Assembly (NCBI RefSeq): GCF_964204645.1
Contig: NC_134030.1
Coordinates: 16,063,110 to 16,127,109, forward strand
Length of the DNA: 64,000 nucleotides
Reading direction: 5' to 3'
From: Tubulanus polymorphus
Lineage: Eukaryota > Nemertea > Palaeonemertea > Tubulaniformes > Tubulanidae
The position numbers and the translations under genes were made by a program. The notes below the pieces were generated by a model, which searched no databases, had not been told where the DNA came from, and saw only the letters and a program-made list of their open reading frames with translations. Shown here one piece after another: positions 41,501-45,694 of the stretch. Numbering within the stretch: the stretch's first letter is position 1; the number at the start of each line of letters is the position of its first letter.

Positions 41501-44432
41501 AAAAAAAGAACAAGAGAGAATTGAAAAGAGGCAAAAAAGACTCACTACAACTGTAAGTTAAAATAGTGCTGCAAATAGGTTATGGTTTTAATGTACCATT
41601 TATTTACATTTTTCCTGTCACGCTCTTTTTGCAGATTTCATCGAGACCAGAGGCATCAAATATTCCAGTAAGTAGATAACAAAACCATTTGAGAATGTTA
41701 ATTCAATGATTCATTATTTGTCAATGAAAAACATGCATTTCAGGGCCATGATGATCAAACTCAAGATGATGATCAAATTCCTGAAGCAAGTATGCCTAAA
41801 ATACAAGAAATAAATATTAGGTAGGCTTGTAGAATTGTAGTTTAGATCTTGTTTGTATACTGACTTGAAAATGGTCGTTTTCTTTTAACAGTGAGGGTGT
41901 CTACATAGCACTATACCAAGAGGGCAATCGTGGACGAAAACATCTTTATTTTGGAGTGGTACGATTCCTTGAAATTAGTTCTGAGAACAAATGCATTCAA
42001 TGGCTTACCCAATTCATGAAATCTGTTTTCAGATCTTAGAGATTCTTGCCTTTGGAGACGTAGTGATGGTACAGTTTCTTAACCAACCATGTGAAACTAA
42101 AAATTCATTTATATGGCCGGATGTAGACATCATCAAGGAGCACCCCACAGAAAACATCATCTATGATTTAAGCCCTCCAAAAGTCATCAACAACAGGATG
42201 CAGCTAGAGTTTCCAAAAGAAGAATTCCAAAATACGATGGACGTGTTCGCTACATTCTAAAATCAAAATATTTTTGTCAACTTAATCAGTGGAATATATG
42301 TTTTATTTCTAATTTATGGATGTAAATGTTAGGTTTTTGGTAAGTTTTTAGTTTTATAGGTACAAATCTTATTTTTTTATGAGCCTGATATTTTATTATT
42401 CAGGTAGGCATATAAGTTATTTTTTCAAAATACATAACAGCAATAATATATGGGTTGTGCAATACGAATATGTTATGAAATATAAAAGTTTGAAATACTT
42501 AACTTCTGCTTCTGTTTATTTGTTTACCCTCAATCAGCTGATCGGCTAAAATTGCGCGAATTAAAATAGTTTAATTATTGGATTCGAACATCAATCACCT
42601 GCTAACACCCCTACTTTACCCAAATGGCATTGTCCAACTAGCGTTGCCATATTGCTATGAAGCATCAGTATTTTTTAATCTCATCAACTTTATATAAAAA
42701 GAATTTGTTTTATATAAAAACATTGTATGAAATGACATATACATTGATTAATCGTCGTAAAATTTGCGCGAAATTAAAATAGTTTAATAATGGGATTCGA
42801 ACCTCAATGACATTGCTACCACCCCTACTTAACCAAAATGGCATTGTCCAACTACCGTTCATATAGCTACCTCCCCTACTTTACCAACATGGCATTGTCC
42901 AAGAACGACGCGTTGTGAGTACATATAAATGATAACAAATATTTTCGTTATTTCGTTTCCGAAATTATGTGGAGTGCTTCCGAATTTACGTAACCAGGTA
43001 TTCCGAAATTATGTTGTCTCTTAAAATGACATAAATTGACATATCTTTTAAAGGGAACTCGTTTTAAACGATTCCTTAATGATCGCAGAAATATGCGGCT
43101 ATGAAAAAAAGTGCTATTGGCAATTCCTATAGTCGAAGATTAATGCCCGTGAAATTAGTTGATTAAAAAACGGCTTCCGAAATTACGTGGAGTTACCCTA
43201 ACGCCTAATGCATCACACAGGAATGTGTTGGCAGGAATGTGAGTGCAGCCTGGTCTAGAACCAGCAATTGGCTATATAGTAGACATTGACAAGTATGGTA
43301 CCAACTGCATCAATCAGGCTAATCACTCAGCTGGGTGAAAAATGCTGAATGCATGTACCTTAGACATATAAAAATCAGGCCGGGTTCAGGCATTCAAGAG
43401 TTCTAAACTTAGAGGACAAATCTGAGAGAGTACATGTATATGTTTTGTTTGAAAAAAAGGGGAAAAAATAACAATAACCAGAAGAAATACAAGGACAGGC
43501 GGTCAGAGAACCTTAAAAATAATCTTGAGGGATAGAATAGGGTTTTCTGTGAAACAGCAGAAAACCCTTAGGCCTATAATAATCATGAGGAATATGATAG
43601 GGTCTTCTGACAATGGAGTAGGCCTACCCTCAACGGCATCGATCAAAGATTCCATGTTACAATCCACCAGGTTTGCGAGTGGTTACTCAGTTACTGCACT
43701 TCTATTTCTTCTACATTTCAATTAAATTTTGATCAACTTTTCTCATAGTAGTAGATAATTTTAAAGTGTAATAGCCCCAAGGGGCACAGTGGCAAATGGC
43801 ATCATAAATGGCAAATGATGCATTCTGTGGGTCATATTTGTCAAAATACACTCCCCATCAATACCTATAATCTTGTGTTTTCATACACAAACAGGGAGCT
43901 GGCAGGAAAAAATACCCCAGAACAATCTTTTTCCTTGGTCTCATTGATTTGAATGCAGAATAGAATTGAACTGGATTCCGAATGATCACCAGATTAACAG
44001 CCTGTGAAAGTAGGCCTAGCAGAAAACCTAGAATTTTCTAGGGCCTACAAAAGAAGCGACATGTCTAAGAATGCAGACAAATAATCCTCGGTGAAAAAGC
44101 CCATTAAACGGCCATCATATTATCGAGTGAGCTATATGAATATAAAAGAATGAAACGCAAAGCCAGTCGGGTCTTTTTCCAAGTGGTCTACAAATAAATA
44201 AAGGTTAGATTTCTAATGGATTAAATCCTACCTGGTCACAGAATTTATGTCCATTTGGATGATGCAGGTCTGGCCCAAAGAATCCATCTGGTTCTTCTTT
44301 ACAGCCGTCAAACGACCAATAACTGTGGTCAAAATTAAACGTTTTTTTTGTTTCTCCACTATGATCCTCTGGATCCATGATGTAGGTTGTAGGTCCTTGC
44401 ATATCAATAATCAACTTAGCATTACGAGACCT
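2355..44432 (-). CDS. Kinesin-3/KIF28-like motor protein gene (partial, nine exons)
   Basis: Nine minus-strand exons with AG/GT borders and compatible phases: 44232-44432, 33873-34005, 33553-33632, 29854-29965, 16774-16993, 14639-14769, 10292-10362, 9100-9160, 2355-2558. They total 1213 nt (about 404 codons) without a stop. Seen in order: FNFDHSYW, P-loop [23 protein letters not shown], switch I region NATSSRAH, switch [34 protein letters not shown], then YADRAKQI and a charged neck. This is the ATP-driven microtubule motor of a kinesin; the GYGSNKGIVP stretch and the neck fit the kinesin-3/KIF28 group (inference). The VRVRP-containing first coding exon was not found to the right of 44432, and the tail lies left of the window. 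The switch I serine is AH rather than the common SH. Introns reach about 13 kb and are filled with transposons. Confidence 0.88.
3045..3390 (+). pseudogene. LINE reverse transcriptase remnant (CR1/jockey type)
   Basis: Reading across a one-base shift near 3143 gives YLVFMDFEK then [12 protein letters not shown], followed by [11 protein letters not shown] and, after stops, pieces resembling SGVTQGSIL and [12 protein letters not shown]. These are the successive motifs of a non-LTR retrotransposon reverse transcriptase (family knowledge). In-frame stops and shifts show a dead fragment; neither an endonuclease nor a 3' tail is seen. Confidence 0.75.
3590..4215. repeat. AT-rich array of quasi-palindromic TTCGAACGAAAAA units
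   Basis: About 600 bp made of degenerate units built on TTTTTGTTCGAACGAAAAA, a motif close to its own reverse complement, spaced irregularly at about 20-40 bp. Both strands therefore carry short open frames rich in Lys/Asn or Phe/Val, which I treat as artefacts. No flanking target duplication was seen. It does not resemble any repeat family I know. Confidence 0.7.
4730..5560. repeat. Degenerate tandem repeat, unit about 190-230 bp
   Basis: Three recognisable unit starts (near 4861, 5055 and 5285) share GAC/GCC-CGCGRCYGAATC followed by AATAAATTYATT and a CGAGG segment. The neighbouring parts (TTGATTCATCA and GGATATT/GCAGTATCT) recur in the same order. The units are strongly diverged, so this is an old satellite-like array, not a gene. 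Confidence 0.55.
5601..5694. repeat. Two tandem copies of a perfect 12-bp-stem hairpin
   Basis: A 47-bp unit occurs twice (from 5601 and 5648). Each contains AGGGTTTTCTGT, a 6-nt spacer GATGTA, and the exact complement ACAGAAAACCCT. A related hairpin lies at 43540-43567 with a different spacer. This could be a recombination junction of transposon ends or a folded RNA element. Confidence 0.8.
5700..6380 (+). repeat. Dispersed repeat T, copy 1
   Basis: Matches 13120-13690 in the same orientation over several blocks: GATGCGAAGCCCCTNANGGGG, ATGAAAAGGATGGCTCCGAC followed by AATATCCAAATC, GATGTTTCGCAA, and ATGATAAAAATNGAYNTCCA. The spacing is preserved. This is a roughly 650-bp mobile repeat of unknown class; no intact ORF. 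Confidence 0.65.
6778..7800 (+). repeat. Dispersed repeat X, diverged copy
   Basis: Begins at the same point as the other X copies (AAATAAATTGCCCATG) and follows them through GTGGTTTACCTTGAAA, the AGGGTGGCTGA block and the GTGTGTGTTGCAGTCTAA block. It fades after about 7800 and lacks the exon-like ORF found in the other copies. A TTTA-rich microsatellite at 7543-7605 lies inside it. Confidence 0.6.
7801..9099. other. Kinesin intron without recognised features
   Basis: I looked on both strands and found no exon-like ORF or clear repeat. Short open frames here lack conserved motifs and splice context. Confidence 0.45.
9100..9160 (-). CDS. Kinesin exon: [16 protein letters not shown]
   Basis: Acceptor TTTGTAG before 9160 and donor G|GTAAGA after 9100. 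The 61-nt exon encodes [20 protein letters not shown], the conserved alpha5/beta8 part of the kinesin motor. It enters in phase 0 and leaves in phase 1, matching both neighbouring exons. Confidence 0.9.
9328..9421 (-). other. Exon-like segment with good splice signals, function unknown
   Basis: A 94-nt segment bounded by TTGTGTAG and AAG|GTAAAAC. One frame reads [20 protein letters not shown] followed by GKGKYYK. It lies inside the kinesin intron between the exons at 10292 and 9100. In the kinesin frame it would bring in a TGA. It may be a chance match, part of another gene, or a stop-introducing alternative exon. Confidence 0.25.
10292..10362 (-). CDS. Kinesin exon: NALGGNSKT motif
   Basis: Acceptor ATTTTCAG before 10362 and donor ATG|GTAAAT after 10292. 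Encodes [20 protein letters not shown] and TIM, the alpha4-loop region that contacts microtubules in kinesins. Phase 2 entry and phase 0 exit fit the exons on each side. Confidence 0.92.
10363..12539. other. Kinesin intron; microsatellite and possible solo LTR
   Basis: No exon seen. An AAT trinucleotide microsatellite occupies 11342-11381. Near 12100-12325 a GAATAAAAAGAGG motif followed by CTGTTTAGCAACTCAG and an end ATTACA gives the impression of an LTR with a poly(A) signal, but no partner LTR or internal domain is present, so this is weak. Confidence 0.4.
12540..13100 (+). repeat. Dispersed repeat V with internal tandem units, copy 1
   Basis: Matches 27360-27960 in the same orientation. 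It contains at least two internal units of about 125-130 bp, each running from GAATTGYAGGTTG through a GATGGCCA/GGCCACCCT block to CCGATRACSTC and AATAGGGGT. No coding capacity. The design (tandem units with a CAAGATGGCC-type motif) resembles repeats R and W in this window. Confidence 0.65.
13120..13690 (+). repeat. Dispersed repeat T, copy 2
   Basis: Second copy of the repeat at 5700-6380. It has a variant GGGGTTTTGGGGGTCCCCCC block; a similar block occurs at 24175-24200 inside a MITE. No ORF is conserved between the copies. Confidence 0.65.
14290..14610 (+). repeat. Diverged fragment of repeat R
   Basis: Shares AACCAAATATCAAGACA, TTCAAAACTYCCCAAAATAAC and GGATGGACGACG then GAGTGAATGCAATA with the R copies at 46900-47050 and 51540-52830. 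It abuts the kinesin exon at 14639. Confidence 0.5.
14639..14769 (-). CDS. Kinesin exon: switch II end and relay helix
   Basis: Acceptor GATGCAG before 14769 and donor G|GTACTC after 14639. Encodes [20 protein letters not shown] then [20 protein letters not shown], the classical switch II/relay helix of kinesins. The first Ser is completed across the intron from AG|T. Phases match its neighbours. Confidence 0.95.
14770..15567. other. Kinesin intron, nothing recognised
   Basis: AT-rich sequence between a kinesin exon and the second inverted-repeat arm. No exon or repeat structure seen. Confidence 0.45.
15568..16444 (-). repeat. Inverted-repeat arm B (about 880 bp)
   Basis: Near-identical reverse complement of 795-1674, including the GC-rich core (here near 16085-16115) and the AATAAA/GAATT tail. 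The two arms are about 14 kb apart and flank four kinesin exons. Confidence 0.8.
16774..16993 (-). CDS. Kinesin exon: switch I and DLAG
   Basis: Acceptor TTTGTAG before 16993 and donor AG|GTACTC after 16774. Encodes [20 protein letters not shown], then [20 protein letters not shown] and [10 protein letters not shown]. Switch I and the start of switch II are intact apart from Ala in place of the usual Ser before His. Exit phase 2 matches the next exon. Confidence 0.95.
16994..18350. other. Kinesin intron, no recognised features
   Basis: No exon, repeat or RNA gene seen on either strand. Short open frames lack motifs. Confidence 0.4.
18351..19382 (+). repeat. Repeat X, full copy: promoter-like region plus exon-like ORF
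   Basis: Starts AAATAAATTGCCCATGGGC and ends GGTAAACCAAAAAG. Near the 3' end come AGCCAATCG (CCAAT box), TTTTATACGC (TATA-like) and TTTCCCGCCAAA (E2F-like), then an ATG at 19223. The ORF begins [20 protein letters not shown], would continue to a GACAAAG|GTAAAC splice donor at 19368, and is broken here by a 2-nt deletion. The same arrangement occurs at 25425 and 37849. It looks like a duplicated promoter and first exon, or the end of an unknown element. Confidence 0.65.
19790..19980 (+). repeat. Repeat W, single unit
   Basis: Matches the two tandem units at 25840-26180: CCAGCCATCTTGAAAGGT, TTCTTCCCTACATGATC, ATTTCAAAAGATTCTATCC and CTGTATCT in the same order and spacing. Noncoding. Confidence 0.55.
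19984..20300. repeat. Inverted terminal repeat/complementary region of a DIRS element (left)
   Basis: The segment 19995-20118 is an inverted copy of 25665-25790. A second piece (20160-20260) holds GTCAGTACAGGTAAGTATTT, inverse to 19984-20012, and CGTTCCCTGTACTGATATAA, which matches the outer part of the right-hand copy. Two partial copies near one end that together match the other end is the layout of DIRS inverted terminal repeats plus an internal complementary region (established for the family; applied here by inference). Confidence 0.5.
20883..22077 (-). pseudogene. Tyrosine recombinase of the DIRS element
   Basis: Frame 22077-21067 runs through [52 protein letters not shown] and [15 protein letters not shown] one-base shift near 21122 moves it to the frame ending at 20883 with [15 protein letters not shown] and [15 protein letters not shown] further shift exposes [12 protein letters not shown]. 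The family's catalytic R, HxxR and Y are all present but in three frames. The enzyme would integrate the circular DNA form of the element. Confidence 0.85.
21945..23214 (-). pseudogene. Reverse transcriptase and RNase H of the DIRS element
   Basis: The RT piece (23214-22839) contains [20 protein letters not shown] and YLDDW. A shifted segment carries [20 protein letters not shown]. The RNase H piece (22676-22320) and the tail (22314-21945, [32 protein letters not shown]) return to the first frame. The RT thumb region and upstream gag are missing or scrambled. Confidence 0.85.
23382..23819 (+). repeat. Repeat U, copy nested in X
   Basis: Matches 30078-30500 throughout: CARCACSGAC...AGTCGGTAGG, the poly-A/T block, TAGATTTCAAGAAT, GAACACTGCCAGYTTCCTGG, AAACTAGGCCACANGTCAA. 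A short piece of the same family lies at 1690-1770. The insertion interrupts X between ATTCAAATAA and ATGATGTCAC. No ORF. Confidence 0.65.
24089..24982. mobile_element. MITE with 12-bp TIRs CAGTGTTGCCAG and 6-bp duplication TTCATG
   Basis: CAGTGTTGCCAG at 24089-24100 is the exact complement of CTGGCAACACTG at 24971-24982, and TTCATG lies on both outer sides. The uninterrupted X copies at 18750 and 37395 lack the 894 bp. No transposase is encoded, so it is a non-autonomous element; the TIR fits hAT/P-type families but the 6-bp duplication does not settle the class. Confidence 0.75.
25665..25830 (-). repeat. Inverted terminal repeat of the DIRS element (right)
   Basis: Inverse of 19995-20118 over blocks such as GATGAGTAGGTGGCGCCAGC, ATGGTTGGCTTACTCTCAAA, GGCGGGCGCCAGTCGTCTAA and GCAACTTGGCTATTATGTCA. 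Its outer end CCAGGGAACGTTTTTTGA matches the separate piece at 20225. Confidence 0.55.
25840..26180 (+). repeat. Repeat W, two tandem units of about 165 bp
   Basis: Each unit has a CAGTCAGYCANCTT motif, TTTTTCCYACATGATTGGAC-like text, a CAAAAGATTT block and ATCTTNTACACA. A third unit is at 19790-19980. Noncoding. Confidence 0.55.
26181..27359. other. Kinesin intron, nothing recognised
   Basis: No exon or clear repeat. A short imperfect duplication, CAGTGTTCACTTGCCTTATCA versus CGGTGTTCACATGCCTTATCA, lies near 26677-26745. Confidence 0.4.
27360..27960 (+). repeat. Repeat V, copy 2
   Basis: Second copy of 12540-13100, with three recognisable internal units near 27580, 27720 and 27850, each with CAAGAATTG/AAGAATTGG, CAAGATGGC and CCGATGACCTCC-like blocks. 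No coding function. Confidence 0.6.
27961..28963. other. Kinesin intron, nothing recognised
   Basis: No supported exon, repeat or RNA gene. Confidence 0.4.
28964..29382. mobile_element. pogo-like MITE, about 419 bp, TA duplication
   Basis: The left end CAGTGGAACTGGCGTAAGTC and right-end complement CAAGTAGAACTGGCGTAATT match over about 27 bp with one indel and a few changes. Both are flanked by TA (28962-28963, 29383-29384). TIRs beginning CAGTGGAAC with a TA duplication are typical of Tigger/pogo elements. No transposase. Confidence 0.75.
29854..29965 (-). CDS. Kinesin exon: [13 protein letters not shown]
   Basis: Acceptor TTTTGACAG before 29965 and donor G|GTAAAT after 29854. Encodes [20 protein letters not shown] then [14 protein letters not shown]. 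This is the beta4-alpha2 region of the motor; the wording matches kinesin-3/KIF28-type motors. Phase 0 in, phase 1 out. Confidence 0.95.
30078..30500 (+). repeat. Repeat U, free copy
   Basis: Full-length match to the copy nested at 23382-23819. Boundaries near TCATCCCATGTG on the left and GCACACTTGACTAAAA on the right. No ORF. Confidence 0.6.
30501..31840. other. Kinesin intron, nothing recognised
   Basis: No supported gene. Two similar short segments rich in GCTC/CTCCGC (30830-30900 and 31660-31740, opposite orientation) share GTGTCTCGAGTATTTGTGGA-like text and may be one small inverted repeat. Confidence 0.35.
31851..32677. mobile_element. MITE with TIRs built from ATCGCGGAATCACGGA repeats, about 9-bp duplication
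   Basis: The left end GGTTTTGTCAAATCGCGGAA and right-end complement AGGTGTTGTCATATCGCGGA match, and the similarity continues through CACGGAATCGCGGAAT. AATTTAAGCC lies directly outside both ends (31841-31850 and 32678-32687). An 8-10 bp duplication fits hAT-like or Merlin-like elements. No transposase ORF in the 827 bp. Confidence 0.8.
32678..33552. other. Kinesin intron, nothing recognised
   Basis: No supported exon or repeat. Confidence 0.4.
33553..33632 (-). CDS. Kinesin exon after the P-loop
   Basis: Acceptor TTTTCAAG before 33632 and donor GAA|GTAAGT after 33553. Encodes [20 protein letters not shown] then EKVEYE. Phases agree with the P-loop exon upstream (G|GT) and the exon at 29965. 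Confidence 0.92.
33873..34005 (-). CDS. Kinesin exon with P-loop GQTGSGKS
   Basis: Acceptor ATTTTGCAG before 34005 and donor G|GTATGT after 33873. Encodes [20 protein letters not shown], then [20 protein letters not shown]. The Walker A nucleotide-binding loop is complete. Confidence 0.97.
34097..34133. repeat. GT microsatellite
   Basis: A run of GT dinucleotides interrupted by GCGTGCGTGCC, in a kinesin intron. Confidence 0.85.
34250..35970 (-). mobile_element. DIRS-like retrotransposon, decayed and internally deleted copy 2
   Basis: Minus strand. 35641-35171 begins with an RT N-terminal region ([48 protein letters not shown]) and then jumps to the C-terminal RNase H tail [19 protein letters not shown], so the catalytic RT core is deleted. 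A recombinase piece (34590-34390) has [11 protein letters not shown] and [10 protein letters not shown], parallel to copy 1. A possible gag remnant lies near 35745-35930. The element ends where repeat X begins. Confidence 0.8.
35972..38007 (+). repeat. Repeat X, copy interrupted by repeat S
   Basis: Starts at the standard X boundary. It is interrupted at about 36242-37105 by repeat S, then continues through CCAAT and TTTTTCCGCCAAAA motifs to the ATG at 37849 and the donor at 37997. The exon-like ORF is 149 nt here, one T longer than the 148-nt consensus, which breaks the frame after about 14 codons. Confidence 0.65.
36242..37105 (+). repeat. Repeat S inserted in X
   Basis: Contains ATGGCAAATGATGCATTCTG and GATTTGAATGCRGAATAGAA (also at 43795-43990), and TTTGATTGAATTTGCARTTT followed by GAGCAC, CAAGGTCA (also at 2670-2790). 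Open frames across it are not conserved between copies. Confidence 0.5.
38160..38635. promoter_or_regulatory. Left subterminal iterons of the Tigger-like element
   Basis: ACRTAATTTCGGAA or close variants occur at 38170-38183 (within the TIR), 38188-38201 (variant), 38560-38573 and 38603-38616, and inverted at 38618-38631. The last two form a head-to-head palindrome. These are probable transposase-binding sites. Confidence 0.7.
38933..42260 (+). CDS. Intron-rich pogo-superfamily transposase, 640 aa
   Basis: Thirteen exons: 38933-39244, 39322-39554, 39911-40115, 40201-40388, 40460-40706, 40784-40834, 40929-40958, 41220-41280, 41362-41552, 41635-41667, 41744-41820, 41892-41958, 42033-42260. All have AG/GT borders, phases agree, and the sum is 1923 nt with no stop before TAA. 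Residues 1-60 form a psq-type helix-turn-helix ([20 protein letters not shown]). Residues 60-104 look like a CENP-B-type second helix-turn-helix. The DDE/D core has MDETG (D166), SDGHNSH (D276) and LQPLD (D312), a DD35D spacing. About 245 residues follow the core, including KKKRK (nuclear localisation), a K/E-rich helix and a terminal domain I do not recognise. The ATG follows an acceptor TTTTATAG at 38931, so a 5' UTR intron is likely. Small exons 40784, 40929 and 41635 are the least certain. Confidence 0.88.
42545..42905 (-). repeat. Duplicated segment with tRNA-like T-arm
   Basis: Two copies (about 42548-42660 and 42762-42870) share GCGCGAA(A)TTAAAATAGTTT, AATNATTGGGATTCGAAC, ACCCCTACTTWACC and ATGGCATTGTCCAACTA; a third partial copy ends near 42903. 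Read on the minus strand, 42805-42792 is GAGGTTCGAATCCC, the B-box/T-arm consensus of tRNAs, with TGGTTAAGTAGGGGTGG upstream. No complete cloverleaf is seen. It may be a tRNA-derived SINE fragment captured by the transposon. Confidence 0.5.
42957..43198. promoter_or_regulatory. Right subterminal iterons of the Tigger-like element
   Basis: TTCCGAAATTATGT at 42957-42970 and 43001-43014, the variant TTCCGAATTTACGT at 42978-42991, and the TIR copy at 43175-43188. All point inward, opposite to most left-end copies. Confidence 0.7.
43201..44231. other. Kinesin intron with hairpin and repeat S fragment
   Basis: At 43540-43567 AGGGTTTTCTGT and ACAGCAGAAAACCCT form a hairpin related to that at 5601-5694. 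At 43795-43990 a partial copy of repeat S is recognisable. No exon. Confidence 0.5.
44232..44432 (-). CDS. Kinesin exon, most N-terminal one found
   Basis: Donor CAG|GTAGGA after 44232. The acceptor lies at ACGAG or ACGAGAG just above 44432. Encodes [20 protein letters not shown], then [14 protein letters not shown] and [10 protein letters not shown]. This corresponds to the region after the VRVRPF strand of kinesins. Upstream sequence is intron-like, and the short exon that should encode the start was not located. Confidence 0.9.
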
Positions 44433-44473
44433 CTCTCGTTTATTGTAAAAATTATGAGTTAAAGAGAACAACT

Positions 44474-44500
44474 ACAGTATAACGTCTCTATAGTGAGAAA
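44474..44500 (+). mobile_element. Possible pogo-type terminal repeat
   Basis: TACAGTATAACGTCTCTATAGTGAG resembles the CAGTATAACCTC-type start of Tigger elements after TA. I could not find its inverted partner, so the extent of the element is unknown. Confidence 0.3.
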
Positions 44501-44910
44501 AATGTTCATGGGACCACTGAAATTTATTTTTACCGGTATTGAAAACCCAGTGCCAGGATCCCTGATTCTTTTTTGGATTTTGTACTTATTTTTGGAAGGG
44601 CAAAGAACAAGAAAAATAAAGATTTATTTTTTGTCTTGTTTTTGCATTTATTTTCTGAAGGATTAGAAATAATAAAATAATTTTCTTACATTTCAAGCAC
44701 CTCTCACATTGATTTTCCTATTCAAATGACTGCTTGAAAGAAATTAAGTTATTAAAGAAATGATTTAAACAGAATATTCTTTATATAGGTGGCATTGAAG
44801 ACAAATGCCTAAGTAAAAAGAGAGAAATATATCTAAAAACCATAAAAACTCATTATTTGTAGTGTCAAACACAAGAAATCATTTTCATTTTTTAGAAATC
44901 AGACTCATTT

Positions 44911-45336
44911 TTATTTTTTTCCACGACCAACAACTGGCAGACTGTCCTCCAGGCAGACCATACAAAACGGCTGTACAGTTGTAAATGAATTTTCAACCTC
45001 CTTCACTCTCTCATCTTCCTCCTCAACCTCCGATTCAAAATAGCTATATGAAAACATAAGACACCATTTGAAAGCTGACTGTACAATATTGTACCTATTA
45101 GAAATCTGTTGAATTGCTGAAAAATGGCATAAAAATCAGATATAAATATCAATACAATGAAAGTCGAAGTGTCCATAGGCCTACAGCCGCAAAATATTCT
45201 CGCGGTGACGTATTTTGACTCAATAAATTTAGTTGAATTGATTTGGAGAAATAACATTATCAACGAAACAAATTTACCGGCTATCCTCCGAACTCCCCCC
45301 TTCAATTTCTACCACCTCCTCCTTGCCACATATCAT
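44911..45336 (-). CDS. Possible two-exon small acidic protein
   Basis: ATG at 45336; exon 45278-45336 ends CCG|GTAAAT. An exon beginning after CATATAG at 45043 continues in frame to a TAA at 44911. The 63 codons read MICGKEEVVEIEGGSSEDS, then a Glu-rich stretch and PFCMVCLEDSLPVVGRGKK. The phases fit, but two junctions fitting by chance is quite possible. It shares no motif I can name beyond a CxxC pair. AATAAA overlaps the stop. Confidence 0.25.
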
Positions 45337-45694
45337 TGATGGAACCTGCGATATCGGAAGATTAAGTGAAAGCTCCACTTATCACCGTTCGGTGTCATGA
45401 GAACCCTTTTTGGCGATTAACAAAAAGCACGCCGGTGGCAGAGTAGGCGCAGCCATCTTGACTGTTGTACTAAGTACTAAGAACCACTGACATGAAACAT
45501 ACGCGTACTTTTATTTTTCTATAATGTAATGATCTTTTTTTGTACAACGGCTGCCAAGAAAATAAACTTTCATTTTTTTTAATAGCAAGTTTGTTTTAAT
45601 CGAGCGGGCACGGAAATAAAAAACTAGGGGTCCAGGGACACCATGGGAAGTGGTTTCACTTGGGAAGTGGTTTCAAATGCTCAACAATCAAACG

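Larger units (their letters stand above)
38160..43198 (+). mobile_element. Intact Tigger/pogo-like DNA transposon, 5039 bp
   Basis: The ends are perfect 25-bp inverted repeats: 38160-38184 begins GGGTAACTCCACGTAATTTC, and 43174-43198 is its exact complement. They are flanked by TA at 38158-38159 and 43199-43200, the duplication used by the Tc1/mariner-pogo superfamily. Inside is a spliced transposase gene with no stop (38933-42260). Nine copies of ACRTAATTTCGGAA-like iterons sit near the two ends, and a duplicated segment with tRNA-like T-arms lies at 42545-42905. It lies antisense inside the first known intron of the kinesin gene. Perfect TIRs and an open gene suggest recent or possible activity. 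Confidence 0.92.

Noticed and set aside
42787-42815. A complete tRNA gene in the Tigger-like element
   Set aside because: Only a T-arm-like B-box and a doubtful A-box are visible; acceptor and anticodon arms cannot be paired.
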